Shown piece after piece: positions 31,372 through 42,518 of a DNA stretch of 62,502 nucleotides. The DNA is from Amoebophrya sp. AT5.2. Lineage: Eukaryota; Sar; Dinophyceae; Syndiniales; Amoebophryaceae. Where the stretch lies: assembly GCA_005223375.1 (NCBI GenBank), contig RXOD01003805.1:1-62502 (forward strand), written 5' to 3'. The notes beneath the pieces are model-generated. The model was not told where the DNA came from. It searched no databases and saw only the letters and a list, made by a program, of their open reading frames with translations. Positions within the stretch are counted from its first letter, which is position 1, and each line of letters starts with the position of its first letter. The translations under genes and the position numbers were made by a program.

Positions 31372-33335
31372 ATGAAGACGCGAAAGCGAGGTCACGCCAG
31401 CACTACCTGTTTTTTTCTCGCGGCCGCTGGCTCGTCCTCATCTGGCGGCGGTGGACTTGGAGGTGGTGGTGTCGCGAGTGACAGGAGCTGCGCGTGGTCG
31501 TGGGGAGGGGCTCCTGTTTTCGGCGTCTCGGCGTTCTCCACGGCCTCCGAAAGGGTCAGGGCCAAGGACCACGGCCCCACCTCTCCCCAGGTTGGCATCG
31601 AGGTTGACATCGAGGCCGAAAGTTTCTTTTCCACGTCTGGAACCGGCGGCGGGGGCGAGGAACAGGGCGACGACCGCCCCGGATGGAGGGATGACGACGA
31701 GAGTGGGCCCCCGGCGGCAAGCATCAGGAAGGCGACAGTTAGAAGAGGGCGGCGCAGCAGTCTTCAAGACGCCACGTCATCATCAACGCGGAAAAAGTTG
31801 ACCACATCCACCTCGTCAAGAAGCGAAACAAATAAAAGCAGAATCCGCCGCGAAGTAGAGCAGCAGGAGCAGAATGGAAAGCAGAAAGGTGAAGGTAAGT
31901 ATAAAATAAACTTCTATAATAAAGCTATAAGCAAGATTTTTTTTTCCGACTTCTCTAGATAGTGCTGCTGGTATTTCTCTGAGACTGCACATTTGCATCT
32001 CAGTTGACATTCAGCTAGGTTATAGGGAGTAAGCTCGGATCTACAAAAAAAAAAAATAAAGCTAAAGCGACGTCGAGCCGCACGCCCTCGCAGGCATACG
32101 CGATCCGGGGGGATCCTAAGACGTACGACGACAACGGGACCAGCTTTGCTGACAACGAGACCGCCTGCGGCGCGAACGACGGAACGGCGAAGCTGAACGA
32201 CAAAACCGAAACGCACGGTGTTCGCTGCTGTGGTGACGGCCAGACCGCCGTGGAGGACGGCGGGGGAACCTGGAGAGAAAAAAACAGCTCGTGGTACTAC
32301 AATTCCACTACTGGAGTCGAAGTCGACTGCATGACCCCCGAAGACAGTTGCAAAAATTCATCGAATCGCGTTGCTTGGGCCGGCATCTTTGGTATATGCG
32401 CAGCGATCGGGCGCCGGCCGTGCACGGTCGAGGAGTTGAAAACAACGCGGAACGTCGGAACAAAACTTTAAGGGAGGAACTTACTAGTTCCAGATGAACC
32501 TATTTTTCGGGCGATCAGAGGACCCACCTACGGCCTAATGGGGGTTGCGTGCGGGGTTTGCACCACCACGACGACGAGCGCGGGGTAGCGAGTTTATTTG
32601 TCTTGTACTTGGACGGAGGTCTCGTTCTTCGTCTTGGAGTCCCATTGTGCTTCTTTATCGAGCTAAGTAGAGGCAGAGAAAGCAGAGCAGAGAAAGTGGC
32701 AGCCACGCGGCAGGAAGGGCAAGTAAAATGCGGTAGCGGTTTTGAAGCGTCGACGTCGCGTAACACCGTTTTTTGCCTGTTTATCTTCGTGTGCTGTGTC
32801 GTATTCTGCATCTGTGTTGTACGTACTTATGTCAATTCAATTTTTGCGTTTATTGGACCACTTGCTATTGCTTCCACTTCGCCGAAAGCCTGTAACCAAC
32901 CTCCCTCCAGCAACAGTATCGAAAGTTGGTTCAACATTCCTGTAAAAGTTCTTGTGCGACGGTGCGGGAGGCGGCTGCAACAGTCGCTGCGTTTGGACCG
33001 CGAACGAAGGACCAGACGAGGAGGAAGGATCGTCGGGAGGGGGGGACGGCGACGGCGACGGCAGCGCTGAAGACAATGAAAGCACGGAGGCTCCCCCTGC
33101 GGCCTCGGGGGATGAAGCCGAAACCACGGGCGAAGCTTCGAGCAGCACCGGAATCGTAATCGGAGTGGTGCTCGCGGTGGTGGTGCTGGGTGGCGTCGGC
33201 GCGGCGTTTGCGATCGGGGTTGGGGGCAGCGGTGGTGGTGAGGAAGCCGAGGGAGACGAGGCGGAAGACGACGCGGGCGAGGGAGGGGAAGACGACGAGG
33301 GCGACGACCTCTCTGATCTCAAAATGACAATGTGA
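31372..33335 (+). CDS. Type I membrane protein with Cys-rich ectodomain
   Basis: Three exons, 31372-31894, about 32026-32453, and 32949-33335; about 445 residues. The first donor is GTAAGT (31895). The first acceptor is ambiguous: AG at 32024-32025, 32060-32061 and 32066-32067 all keep frame. The second intron (32454-32948) is phase 0 and joins EELKTTRN to FLCDGAGGGCNSRCVWT. The N-terminus is basic with a short hydrophobic stretch (CFFLAAAG), possibly a signal peptide, then a Gly/Ser region. The ectodomain pattern is VRCC...WYYN...C...IFGICAAIGRRPCTVEEL...C...GC...CVWT. This Cys/Trp spacing recurs in secreted proteins of algae and protists, from memory and without a firm family name. A single membrane helix, GIVIGVVLAVVVLGGVGAAF (about 360-380), leads to an acidic Gly/Asp/Glu tail. 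Likely a surface protein. Confidence 0.7.
32020..32056 (+). repeat. 37-nt A-tailed repeat, copy 1
   Basis: TTATAGGGAGTAAGCTCGG followed by ATCTAC and twelve A. It is 36/37 identical to 47835-47871. It sits at the first intron/exon boundary of the Cys-rich membrane protein. Upstream similarity between copies fades over about 40 nt. Confidence 0.85.
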
Positions 33336-34291
33336 TTGCGAATCGATCCCAGCTGTAGGAGAGACAGGTCACAGGCACAGCTGGCAGTGGCACGCCTCGT
33401 GGCCTCACTTCCGGATCTGTGGGACCACAAAAGCACTTCCAGGAACAACAGGATGAACATTTACTACAACTAATTTACTGCGTGTCCGTCTGCGTGCGTG
33501 CTGCGAATGCGATTTGACATTGACTGATTTACCGAGTAAAAAAATGAGAATGAAAATACTGATGGCGATATCCTAATCCTATACCGAACGCGAAACCTTT
33601 GAAACGAACTACGATGAGCCACCACGACACTGTATTGCACGCCCCCCCCGCGATAGGCAGCCGGCTGACCACCCGGCCAGGCGGCTAAGTATTGCGATAG
33701 TTCGCGAAGCCTTTTGTTACCCCGTTCTAAGAAGAACATGAACAATGATAAAATGTAAGTACTAAATTGGGGCGAGTTGCCAATATCAATAAAGCCCCCT
33801 TCGGTTACGCTTTACGTTTCCGTTTGTACAGTATTATTCGATTACGATTACCGTGGACGCTATCGATGCTCTTGCGAAGAAAAAAGAGCTGAAAATATAT
33901 TCTTCCTTTCCCGTCGTGTTCTTCCAGCAGCTGCAGAACAAAACAAAGAGCGACAGCAGCTGTTGAGCACCAGCACGACGGCGAGCAAAAAGAAAATACA
34001 AATCCCCGTCGACCTCGATCTCACGTGAAGGTGAGAGCAGCTCCTATTTACCACTCAGAAAGCCGTTCGCGCCTGACGTCGAGAGCCGTGCACTCCGAGC
34101 GCAGTCAGAGCATTCGCGCTGTGCGTTCGCGTAGTGCGCTTTCGAATTTGCTGGACTCAATACGAGTAGTGTTGAGCCCTGATAGTGAGTAGACGTCCTG
34201 GTACAGGCGACGCGCGGAACCGGATGAATTTAGCATGATCTTGATTTAGGTGATCCCTCCGTTCCCACAACACTTCGTTGGATCCAACAGG
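33336..34291. other. Intergenic spacer
   Basis: AT-richer; no gene seen. It holds the 3' end of the Cys-rich membrane protein gene and the promoter of the next gene. Confidence 0.5.
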
Positions 34292-36838
34292 ATGTCTTTC
34301 GAGGGTGGTGTTTCCCTGCGGGAAGCTCTGGGGCATGACGTTGGTCTGCCTAGTAAAGAAGCTTTCGCATCGGATCGAGGGACGGCCCCCGCAAACCCTA
34401 GTGCCTGGACCGTCACGCCCGCGACGGACCATACAAGGACGAATAAAAAAGCAGCTGCCGTCGCGGTTGCCCGCGTCCCCGCCGCCGCCGTCAAGGCCAG
34501 CGGTACCAGCAGCAGCTCCTCGAGGCCAGCCGCTGCAGTGTTCACGCAGGACCGCCAGTCGTCGCTGGCTAGTTCCTCCGGAGCGCGTCCGGGGGGCATC
34601 ATGACGGGCGCTGTAACTGCAAGTGCAGGCGGGGCTGGCTCGTTGGTTGCGATCGCAGGAGCAGGTGGTTTTGCCGGAGGCAACAGCAGTAGCTCGGCGG
34701 CGTCTGTCTCCTCTTCTGAAGAGGGTTCAGTGGGCGGGCGGGCCTTGGAGGCGTTCGTAAAGAACAAGGAAAGCAGACATCAAGCACCCTACGGGCCGGA
34801 ACCGCGCTATTCGGCAGACGACCCCGGGCCCTACGCCCGGATCGTTCCCGACACCGCGGTCGCCGACGAAAATATGAAGGGACCAGCTGTGGTAAGTAGC
34901 CAGCCGGTAACTAAGTGCGAGAAAATGTTGGGTCAACACTTTCACTTTCTTGGTGGCGAGCGCGTTAAGGCGCTCTGAGATGCCGCATTGTGTTTGTCGG
35001 GGGTATGGGGTAGCTTCCTTGCTCATCCTGGGAGATGGGACATTGGGAGGTCGTGGAAAGCCACTGACTACGGTAGTGATAGTAGGGCCTGAAGGCAGGG
35101 CAAAGCAGGGCGCTTATGGTGGCGACCGGTTGTCGGTTATAGGATGCAGGAGCGCCAGTTTTACCGACCGCGAATAGCCGACCTTGCTCCTTCTACTTCT
35201 GCCCTCTTCTTGGGACGACAACCAGAGGGGACCCCGGACAAGAGCCCCCAAAATGATCATAGCACGTACCACTATAGCCAAACAAGCCACTTACGAGCTG
35301 GTCCCGCCATAGAAAAAGACGCCGGCCGCTTGCTCGCTGCACACAGCATCCTGTTGCCAAGGCTGGATGGAGGCTCTTTTTTAGGGGGGGATGGGGAAAT
35401 CCAAAACGCTAGATCTTCTCGAAAGCGCGGGCAGTTGCGACAGGCAGGAGCAGGAGCGTCGGAAGACGCGGGTAGTTCCGAGTACGTCCGCAGCTCTGAG
35501 CTCTACAATTTCGCGGACTCCTCTGCTGCCCTGCAAACCGAAGGAGTGTTCCAGCGGAAGAAGAAGGGAAAACTGATGTGGTACAACCAGGACGAGAGCG
35601 AAATTCTTGATCAGCACACGAGCTCCAGCTTGGAATTCGCCCCGGACCGGAGCCACCAGACAGAGCACATCAACCACTCGCAGCTTCTGCCCCACTTCCG
35701 CTTTCATCCGGCCTCGTCAGGTCTTGGAAGTTACCAATTGCTTCAGGGCGCCGGTGGCGGGCTGGACGTCGTGCACGAGGAGGAAGCAGAAGACTTCGAT
35801 TTCGATGACGAAGGCGAAGCCGGAGCAGGTGGGGATCAACAACATCAACGTCAATTACAGCTCATTTTCGCGCGCAACGTGGCGGTGAAAGAAAAGTTTG
35901 CGTCCAAGCTACAGGACGCTGTGCTCAAGATTGTGGTGGATTCGATGCTCAACATGCAGAAGTACAAGAGCGCGGCAACAAGTGAAGAAAAGGCCGCTCC
36001 GGAGCCAAAGACGAACAACGGGCCCGATGCCTTCGCCGAGTTCGTCCGCTCACAGACATACGAGAAAGTGGAGGATCTGTTTGAGGAAGCCTTCGCGACC
36101 GCACTGGAAGCCGAGGAGGAAGGGGAGGCCCTGCGCCTGGGAGCAGGAGTGGCTGGTGGCGCTCCTGGTGGGGGCCCGTTCCCGTTGTCCGGAACAGAAT
36201 CCCACAACAATTCGAAGGTAGGTCCAAACGTAGCTACGCTTCGTTTGTTCTTGTTGAAATTGAGACTATGAGAGAATGATGATGAAGATCATGATTATCC
36301 ATCGATATGGAGGATCCACTACATCTCCGGTCGTTGCACATCATGAAACTGAAATAAAAGTACTATCTAGTTCCACGCACTTCCTGAAGAAGTCTTCTTC
36401 TTGCCGTCGTGGTACTAGGTTCTGTTCGTTGTAAAATTGATTCATCTCCTGGTTGTAAAAAAGAAACGTAGCTGGTTTACTACTCTCTCTTGTGTCTCGT
36501 TTTCCCCCGCCCAGGTGCTTTCCGACGGCGGCAGCGTGTTGAAGGATCCGACGGTGTTGGAGGCTGAGGAGAAGGAAAAGAAGAAGGCCACCGCGTCCCG
36601 CTTCGAAACGCTGCGCGCGTACCTGAAGGACCTGTCGCACTTGAAGCGGAAAGCGGTGAAAAAAGATTCGGAAAGAAGCACCTACGCCACGTCGGAGGAG
36701 GTCGCGGACAACCTGCTCGAGCACGATGTGACCTTCTTTGAGCCGTTGAAGCACCTCCCGAGCTGCGCGCAGGAGCTGTGCCGGGACATCGCGAGGGACA
36801 AAATGATGCAGGTCGCGACCAAGCTCACGCAAGAGTAA
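34292..36838 (+). CDS. Unknown three-exon protein
   Basis: Exons 34292-34891, about 35150-36217, and 36515-36838; about 663 residues. Donors are GTAAGT and GTAGGT; the last acceptor is a clear pyrimidine tract ending CCCAG. The first acceptor (CAG at 35147-35149 or at 35156-35158) is a guess that keeps frame. The ATG at 34292 begins MSFEGGVSLREALG; an in-frame start at 34250 is not ATG. Exon 1 is Ala/Ser/Gly/Val-rich. Exon 2 has an acidic patch (EEEAEDFDFDDEGEA) followed by helices (VKEKFASKLQDAVLKIVVDSML). Exon 3 is a charged helical C-terminus. No signal peptide, membrane helix or family recognised. Confidence 0.65.
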
Positions 36839-37011
36839 TTGCTTTCGCCCTTGCGCTTTATTGTTCGACTTCGATGATCCAGGTTCAGTTTAATTAATAA
36901 TTTCAAACTCCAATCACAATCTTTATATCTTTTCCACGCGTTCTAGTTCTTCTCTACCAGAGGGGAGGAGGGGGAGGGTGCGGCGATCTACTTGGCGTCG
37001 CTGTCTGATCG
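36839..37011. other. Short intergenic spacer
   Basis: Only 173 nt separate two co-oriented genes. It includes a GGGGAGGAGGGGGAGGG purine tract at about 36962-36978. Confidence 0.5.
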
Positions 37012-39976
37012 ATGACTGAGCGAGATACAAATCACATTAGTTATACGATTGATTTTGACCACCTCTCGAATGCGTTACACTCACACGGCAGCTACTCTTC
37101 CCGCATCCGGCATCTCGAGGAGAAGCTTCGCGACGCCAGCCAGCAGCTCTCTGCTCTGACCGAAGGTGGGGGAACTTCCATGGGCGGTATGCAGGGGGGG
37201 CTGCTCCACAACCAGGCGTTGCTCGAGTCGTACGAGGAACGCATAGGGGTGTTGGAACAAGAATTGCACCAGAAGGAGAACGCTTTGAGGAGGTTTCAGC
37301 AGGACGACTACCAGGACCGGCTCGAGTCGGACGCCACCGCACAGGAGGCAAAATTGGAGTGTGACATGCTCCGCAAACAGATCGAAGCGCTGGAGGAAAA
37401 GTTTGGGTCCGAAAGGGGAAGCCTCGAGGAAAAAGTCGCTGCGTTGAAAGAAGAAAAAGAAAGACTGGAAGGAATGCTAGAGGTAGAAAAAGAACCCATG
37501 CGTTGCAGCTTTATTTGCTCTTTCAGGAAGCGTCCGTGTGATCAAATTCAAAACTAACTGTGTGCCTGCTGCGACGTCACTCTCAGTCGTGGCCTCATCC
37601 ATTATGGCACCGTCATCCGCCCTCAGCCTATTGATTTGAAATCGACTTTGTCTTTCAGGCCAAGGAGCAAGAGCTCTTCATGGAGAAAGCGGAGAAGACG
37701 ACTGCCCTCGAACAAAAGGAGGCACTTCTGCAGCCGAAGCCGAAGACCACGGCAGAGCTCGAGGTCGAAGCGAAGCAATCTGAGGTGCTTTTACATAGAC
37801 CCGACTGGATTTTTACGTGCTGCAGCTGCACCACCTTGGATCATTGATTTTATGCCTCGCGCTCTCCGAGGACCACGGCCGAGCCAGCTCGAGGCCGAAG
37901 GAGTGAAGCAGTACCTACGTAAAGGCTGCTGCTGTTGTGTCGGGGTTGCTGGTTATCATAGCCTCAAACAAGAATCATAAATCTCCAACATACTAGCTCC
38001 CTCTCTCGACGTCGCCTCAGGTGTACCAGTCTTTGCTGCGCGATTTCGACTCTCTCGAGCAGGAGTTTTCGCGGCAAAGGGAGTCGCTCGAGACGCTGCG
38101 GGAGGAGGACAAGGCGTTGAAGCAGCGCTCGGGCAAGCAAGAGATCGATCTGGAGAAGCAGCGCAAGCAGCTCCAGTTCCAGAAGCACCAGCTCGAGGAG
38201 CAGGACAAGTCTCGGGAAGACCTGCAGCACAAGGTGGAGGAACTCCGGAAAGAGCTCGCGCAGGTGCGCTCCAAGTCCCGGAAATTGGAGGAAGAGGGCG
38301 CCCTGGTGGCGAAGATAAAAGGGGGCGATGGTGCAGCGGGAAATAAACTGACCGACGAAGAGCGGAGACAGAGAAAACTCGAGAAGCTGGGCAAGAGCGG
38401 CGCGCAGCTCGCAAAAATGCAGGAGCACTACGGCATGATAAAGCGGGAAGTGGTGATGCTGCGAGACGCGCTGGACCAGGTACACTTGAGGCTGGACGAC
38501 CGCGAGCGGAAACTGCTGAACCTTAGTCAGAGCAAGAGCAAATACAAGGAAATGGTGCGGAATGCTGGGTACATCAACTACAATGCTGGGACTGGTACTA
38601 CTTCTTCTTCTGCAACCGCGAACTATGTTGGTCCTGGAGGAGCAGGTGCCGCGAGAAGTGTTAGTCTCAAGCAGGACCCTCTGAAGGGTAAAACTAAACC
38701 GCCGACGTCAAACGCAAACAACAACGCGTGTACGGTCCTCTCGGATTCCGAGGACGAAATCTCCGAGCTCGGCTTCGACATGGACGAAGTACCGAATTAC
38801 GAAAGTCTGCAGCAGGCGAAGACGGAAAACACCAGGGAGGAGGTGAAACTGTCCCTGTCCAACGCGGGAGGGGTCTCTGTCGAGCCGAGCAAGCCGGGAA
38901 CGGCGGAGAACAAAAGCTTAAAACCAGCAGTGCCACCAGAACAAGATGTCGCTGGCACAGGAGCCGCAGCAGGAGCGACTGCTTCGAGCTCATCTGACGC
39001 CGCTGGTAAAGGTACTGAGGATAGACCACCAGAGGCTGCAGACGGGGGGAAAGAACCGAGAGCAATGGTCGTGGCCGAGGGTATTAATTCCGGCGGTGCA
39101 GCAGCGTCGGGCCCCTCCGAGGAAAGCGATAATTTCGCGAAGGAGCTCCAACAGAAGCTGCTTCAACAGCAGCAGCAGCAGCACCAGGGGCCGCGCGGTT
39201 CTTCGTCCGCGAGTTTGGATCCGATTCCGACCTCTTTCCCGCGCTACTCCGAATCCGCCGTGTTCTCCCGACTGTACACAGACTTCGTTTCGCGCCTCGA
39301 GCGGATGCGTGACTACCGCGATGAAATCTGCAGTGCGAGGCAGGGCGTGCTGCTCAAGATCTACGAGGCGCAGCGCAAAATCGTGGAATTCCTCGAGCCG
39401 CACGCGCCAATCCAGGAGGATGATTTTGAGGACGGAGTCGGGGCTGGAAACCGGTTGGACAATTTGACGATGAAGATGGGAGCTGGTGGTAACAGCCGCG
39501 GAGGCGGCCACGCGCCGGGAGCGTCGTTGAGGGGGCGACGCGGAGCCGGAACAAGCGGCCGCACGAGTACGTACTTCGCTGAGTTCGTCACCCTGCTCAA
39601 AAATCAGGAGTCCGGAGGTGGAGCTGGTGGGGGAACACATCAGCCGCAAACACAATTCTTCAACGGTGGGGGTGCTGGGGCAGGTGCTGGCACTTCTCTG
39701 AACAACAGCCTCAGCCGGCCGCGGCAACAGTCCTTGCCCGACATCCTCCAGTCGACGAAGCAGGTGAAGGGCTCGTACGGTGCTACCATGAACAAGAACG
39801 GCCGGCCAGCAAATCCCCCGGTCCCAATGGGGGTCGAGGCAAATGGGAACAGCGGCAACGGAAATGGAGGAGGAGAACATGCAGGAATCAACTTTCTCCG
39901 CATGAACAAGCACCCCCAGCAGCATAGAAGCACCCGCGAAGTAGATCCTGGGGTGTTGTCGCCGCGGCGGCGATGA
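37012..39976 (+). CDS. Long coiled-coil protein
   Basis: Three exons in phase 0: 37012-37482, 37659-37784 (a 42-codon exon, AKEQELFMEKAEKTTALEQ and on), and 38021-39976; about 850 residues. All boundaries are GT-AG with pyrimidine-rich acceptors. Residues about 25-385 are almost continuous heptad coiled coil rich in Glu, Lys, Gln and Leu (RHLEEKLRDASQQL, LEKQRKQLQFQKHQLEEQDK, LEKLGKSGAQLAKMQEHYG). The rest is low complexity with a Gln run near 39160-39185, Gly-rich stretches, and one more helical block, SRLYTDFVSRLERMRDYRDEI (near 39260-39400). Probably structural (cytoskeletal, basal body or Golgi), but no family signature is visible. Intron 2 contains a decayed copy of the 3' half of exon 2. 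Confidence 0.75.
37867..37912 (+). repeat. Decayed duplicate of an exon end inside intron 2
   Basis: The string around GACCACGGCCGAGCCAGCTC at 37871-37890, continuing GAGGCCGAAGGAGTGAAGCA, matches the exon-2 end at about 37745-37781 (GACCACGGCAGAG, CTCGAGGTCGAAGCGAAGCA) at roughly four bases in five. A TGA now interrupts the equivalent frame. Confidence 0.6.
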
Positions 39977-41018
39977 AAATAAAGGAGAAAAACATATGGC
40001 GTTCTTGAATGGAGTTGGAGCAAATTTTGCATCTTTCGTTTTTATCTCGTTTCACAGCAAGGAAAACAAATGAATTCTGTTTGAGTAGAATGATACGGGT
40101 ACGGCACTGTGAGGGCCAGAACTCTGCAAGCCCACGAGTCGTGGCAGCTAGACGAGCTAGGTGTCCCCGACGTCCACAGTAGATTCAAATGAATGTATTG
40201 AGGTAGCAAATTCTTCGGACTGTTACCGTCTCGAAGTCGATCGCATCAATCCATCGGCCCTGATTAAATTCGATTCGATTCCAAACATTTGCATTTCAGT
40301 ACTTCCACTGGTTTTACGTATAGCTCCGGGCAGTGTCCACTCATCATGGGTCCGTTCGCATTCCTTTAGATCACTAGTTGTACTTGTAGCAACTCCACTT
40401 GTAACCTATGTTCATCGTAAGTCACAGGCACCGCGACCACAACAGCGATTTTATGTACACAACTATCAACACGACGAAAGTACAACTAGATGAGAAGCAG
40501 GTTTTGAAAAGGTACAGGAGCGTATGCCACCAGATTGATGTCGTTGATTCAAACAAGAGCAACACAAAGACATAACCGTTGCGAATCTAGCAATCGATCG
40601 CTTCTGCTGGTGCCCCTGCCGCTGGCTGACGTCGAGTCATGCTGCGGATTTCAGTGTCGACGGACCACTCCTGTGGCCTTAAATTTCGACGAGAGCATCG
40701 TGACGCGAGGATGAATCGTGTAGAGAAGATCGAGATCGCTTCGCCGTGGCCACTGAATTTCTGTGTTGTCTGGCCGCACTCAGACTCTGACTCTCACGTA
40801 CTTAGCTATAAATTCTGCTGTAACTTCTACTACAGCTTGTAGCGACAACGAGGACCACAGCGGGCCATTTAATTTATATCTTGTGACCCTGAGTGACCAC
40901 CAAATAAAGATGCACAAGTTCTCGTTCTCGTTTTGTTTTTGTTTACTCTAGAACTACGAGGACAGCCCGAGTAGTAGTAGTACGCGTACGGGCACGGACG
41001 AGAACGAAGAAGGAAAAG
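39977..41018. other. Intergenic spacer
   Basis: About 1 kb, AT-richer than genes. A 110-codon frame at 40161-40493 has no ATG start and no features, so it is not called. The sequence just before 41019 is GA-rich. Confidence 0.45.
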
Positions 41019-41885
41019 ATGAGGATTCGCACGCAGCTTTTCGAAGATGGGGAAGCTGCACAGATCAACGGAGCAGTGTGGCGCTGGGACGTGCCCCCGC
41101 CGCCGCTCAGACACGGCCGCATTGAAGCGACGAGACGCATCCGAATTTCCCTTCCCACATCTTTCGGCATCTTGAGTAAAAAAGAAAAACCTCCACCTCC
41201 CAATTGCGATCCCGCCGCCCACAAGCTGACGGCTAACTCCGCCGACTTCCCGTCGCCAAAGACGTTCTGCAAGCTCAAGCGCAACGGCTTCGACGCGGAC
41301 AAGGCTCATTTAGCCAAGAAAAAGACGACCATCGCGGAGACGATCGTGGACTACTTCAAGTACCTGATAGATCACTTCAGGTGGGACGCGATCAAGGGGA
41401 GATTGGAACCCATCAAGGCCGAGGAGTTGAAGAAGCAGATTAAAACGCTGCGGAAGTGCATCACGCACAACGAGAGCGTGCTGGATTGGCTGGGGCAAAT
41501 GACCGAGAACTGCAAGAAACAAGTGCACGAGCGCGAAGTGACGAACGCGACGGAAGCGGCGGAACTCAAGCTGGCGAGCGCGGGACTGACCGCCGAGGCC
41601 AAGGGCGTGGACGCGAAACAAGAACTAGAGAACAGCCTGCAGAAGCTGATCGACCTACTGCGTAAACAAAAACCGGCGGAGCCGATATTTGCGCCGTGCG
41701 ACCCGAAGAAGGGGCCGAAGCCAAGGCCGTGGTGCGTGTTCGTAGATCACGAGCAGATGGAGGCCAGCGGGGAGGAAGACGGCAACGAAATTTGTGACGG
41801 GCGAATGCCACTGCAATACCTAGGCGGATTCCTGGAGAACAAGGGAGCGTTCCTGGGAAACTTCGGGGCGAGGGTGATGCAGTAG
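41019..41885 (+). CDS. Unknown charged helical protein
   Basis: 288 residues, single exon, ATG at 41019. The N-terminal third is basic with a Pro-rich patch. The middle (about 105-215) is helical and charged (TIVDYFKYLIDHFRW, EELKKQIKTLRKCIT, ENSLQKLIDLLRKQ), compatible with a short coiled coil. The C-terminal part has CDPKKGPKPRPWCVFVD followed by an acidic stretch. Six Cys residues are scattered. No signal peptide, membrane segment or family recognised. Codon bias matches the neighbours. Confidence 0.6.
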   Translation: MRIRTQLFEDGEAAQINGAVWRWDVPPPPLRHGRIEATRRIRISLPTSFGILSKKEKPPPPNCDPAAHKLTANSADFPSPKTFCKLKRNGFDADKAHLAKKKTTIAETIVDYFKYLIDHFRWDAIKGRLEPIKAEELKKQIKTLRKCITHNESVLDWLGQMTENCKKQVHEREVTNATEAAELKLASAGLTAEAKGVDAKQELENSLQKLIDLLRKQKPAEPIFAPCDPKKGPKPRPWCVFVDHEQMEASGEEDGNEICDGRMPLQYLGGFLENKGAFLGNFGARVMQ

Positions 41886-42518
41886 ATCGTTGTAGAGATT
41901 CATCGAAAGCACGACGACCATGGACAGCGAAAAGAGCCAGCGCAGGAAGCGAATCGGAAACGACAACAAGCAACGGAGCGAAGTAAAAGTACCAACATGT
42001 CGTGAACGATTTGCCGGCTTCTAGTCGGTTTCTGAGCTGTACCTTTTTTCAAGTGCATCTTGATGTTCTTGTTGATTACGTAAAATTAATAGAAGTACGT
42101 AGGGGGCGCCCGTCGTCCCCATGGATAGACTTTTTAGACTATCACTCAGTGACAGTACTCGTCCCACGGTAGTGGCGACGCACCCTAAGACTGTCGCCGA
42201 CCGTACAATTCCCACCGAAATTGCGATGGGCCGCATCATCGCATGACCTGCTGCAAGAAGACTCGTCTCCCTGCGTGAGGCATGCACTTTGTGCACGAGG
42301 AGCACGTGGACGAAGATCTCGGATAATTCGCAAGGAAGCTGCTGGCGTCTAGCGTCGCATCATCGTGCCTTGCCTCTTCATGATCATCATCATGATCTCT
42401 TTCAAGAACGAAGAACATTCATCACTCAGTATGAATCACAATCAAGAAGTGCACCTAGGAGGGCCTTTGACTTCGGAAGCGATTCATCGAGGGTGGAGCG
42501 AGGTCAGAATTCATACGA
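41886..42518. other. Intergenic spacer
   Basis: No gene seen. A palindromic CATGATCATCATCATGATC string at 42379-42397 resembles those in the spacers near 10.6 and 48.6 kb. Confidence 0.45.
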
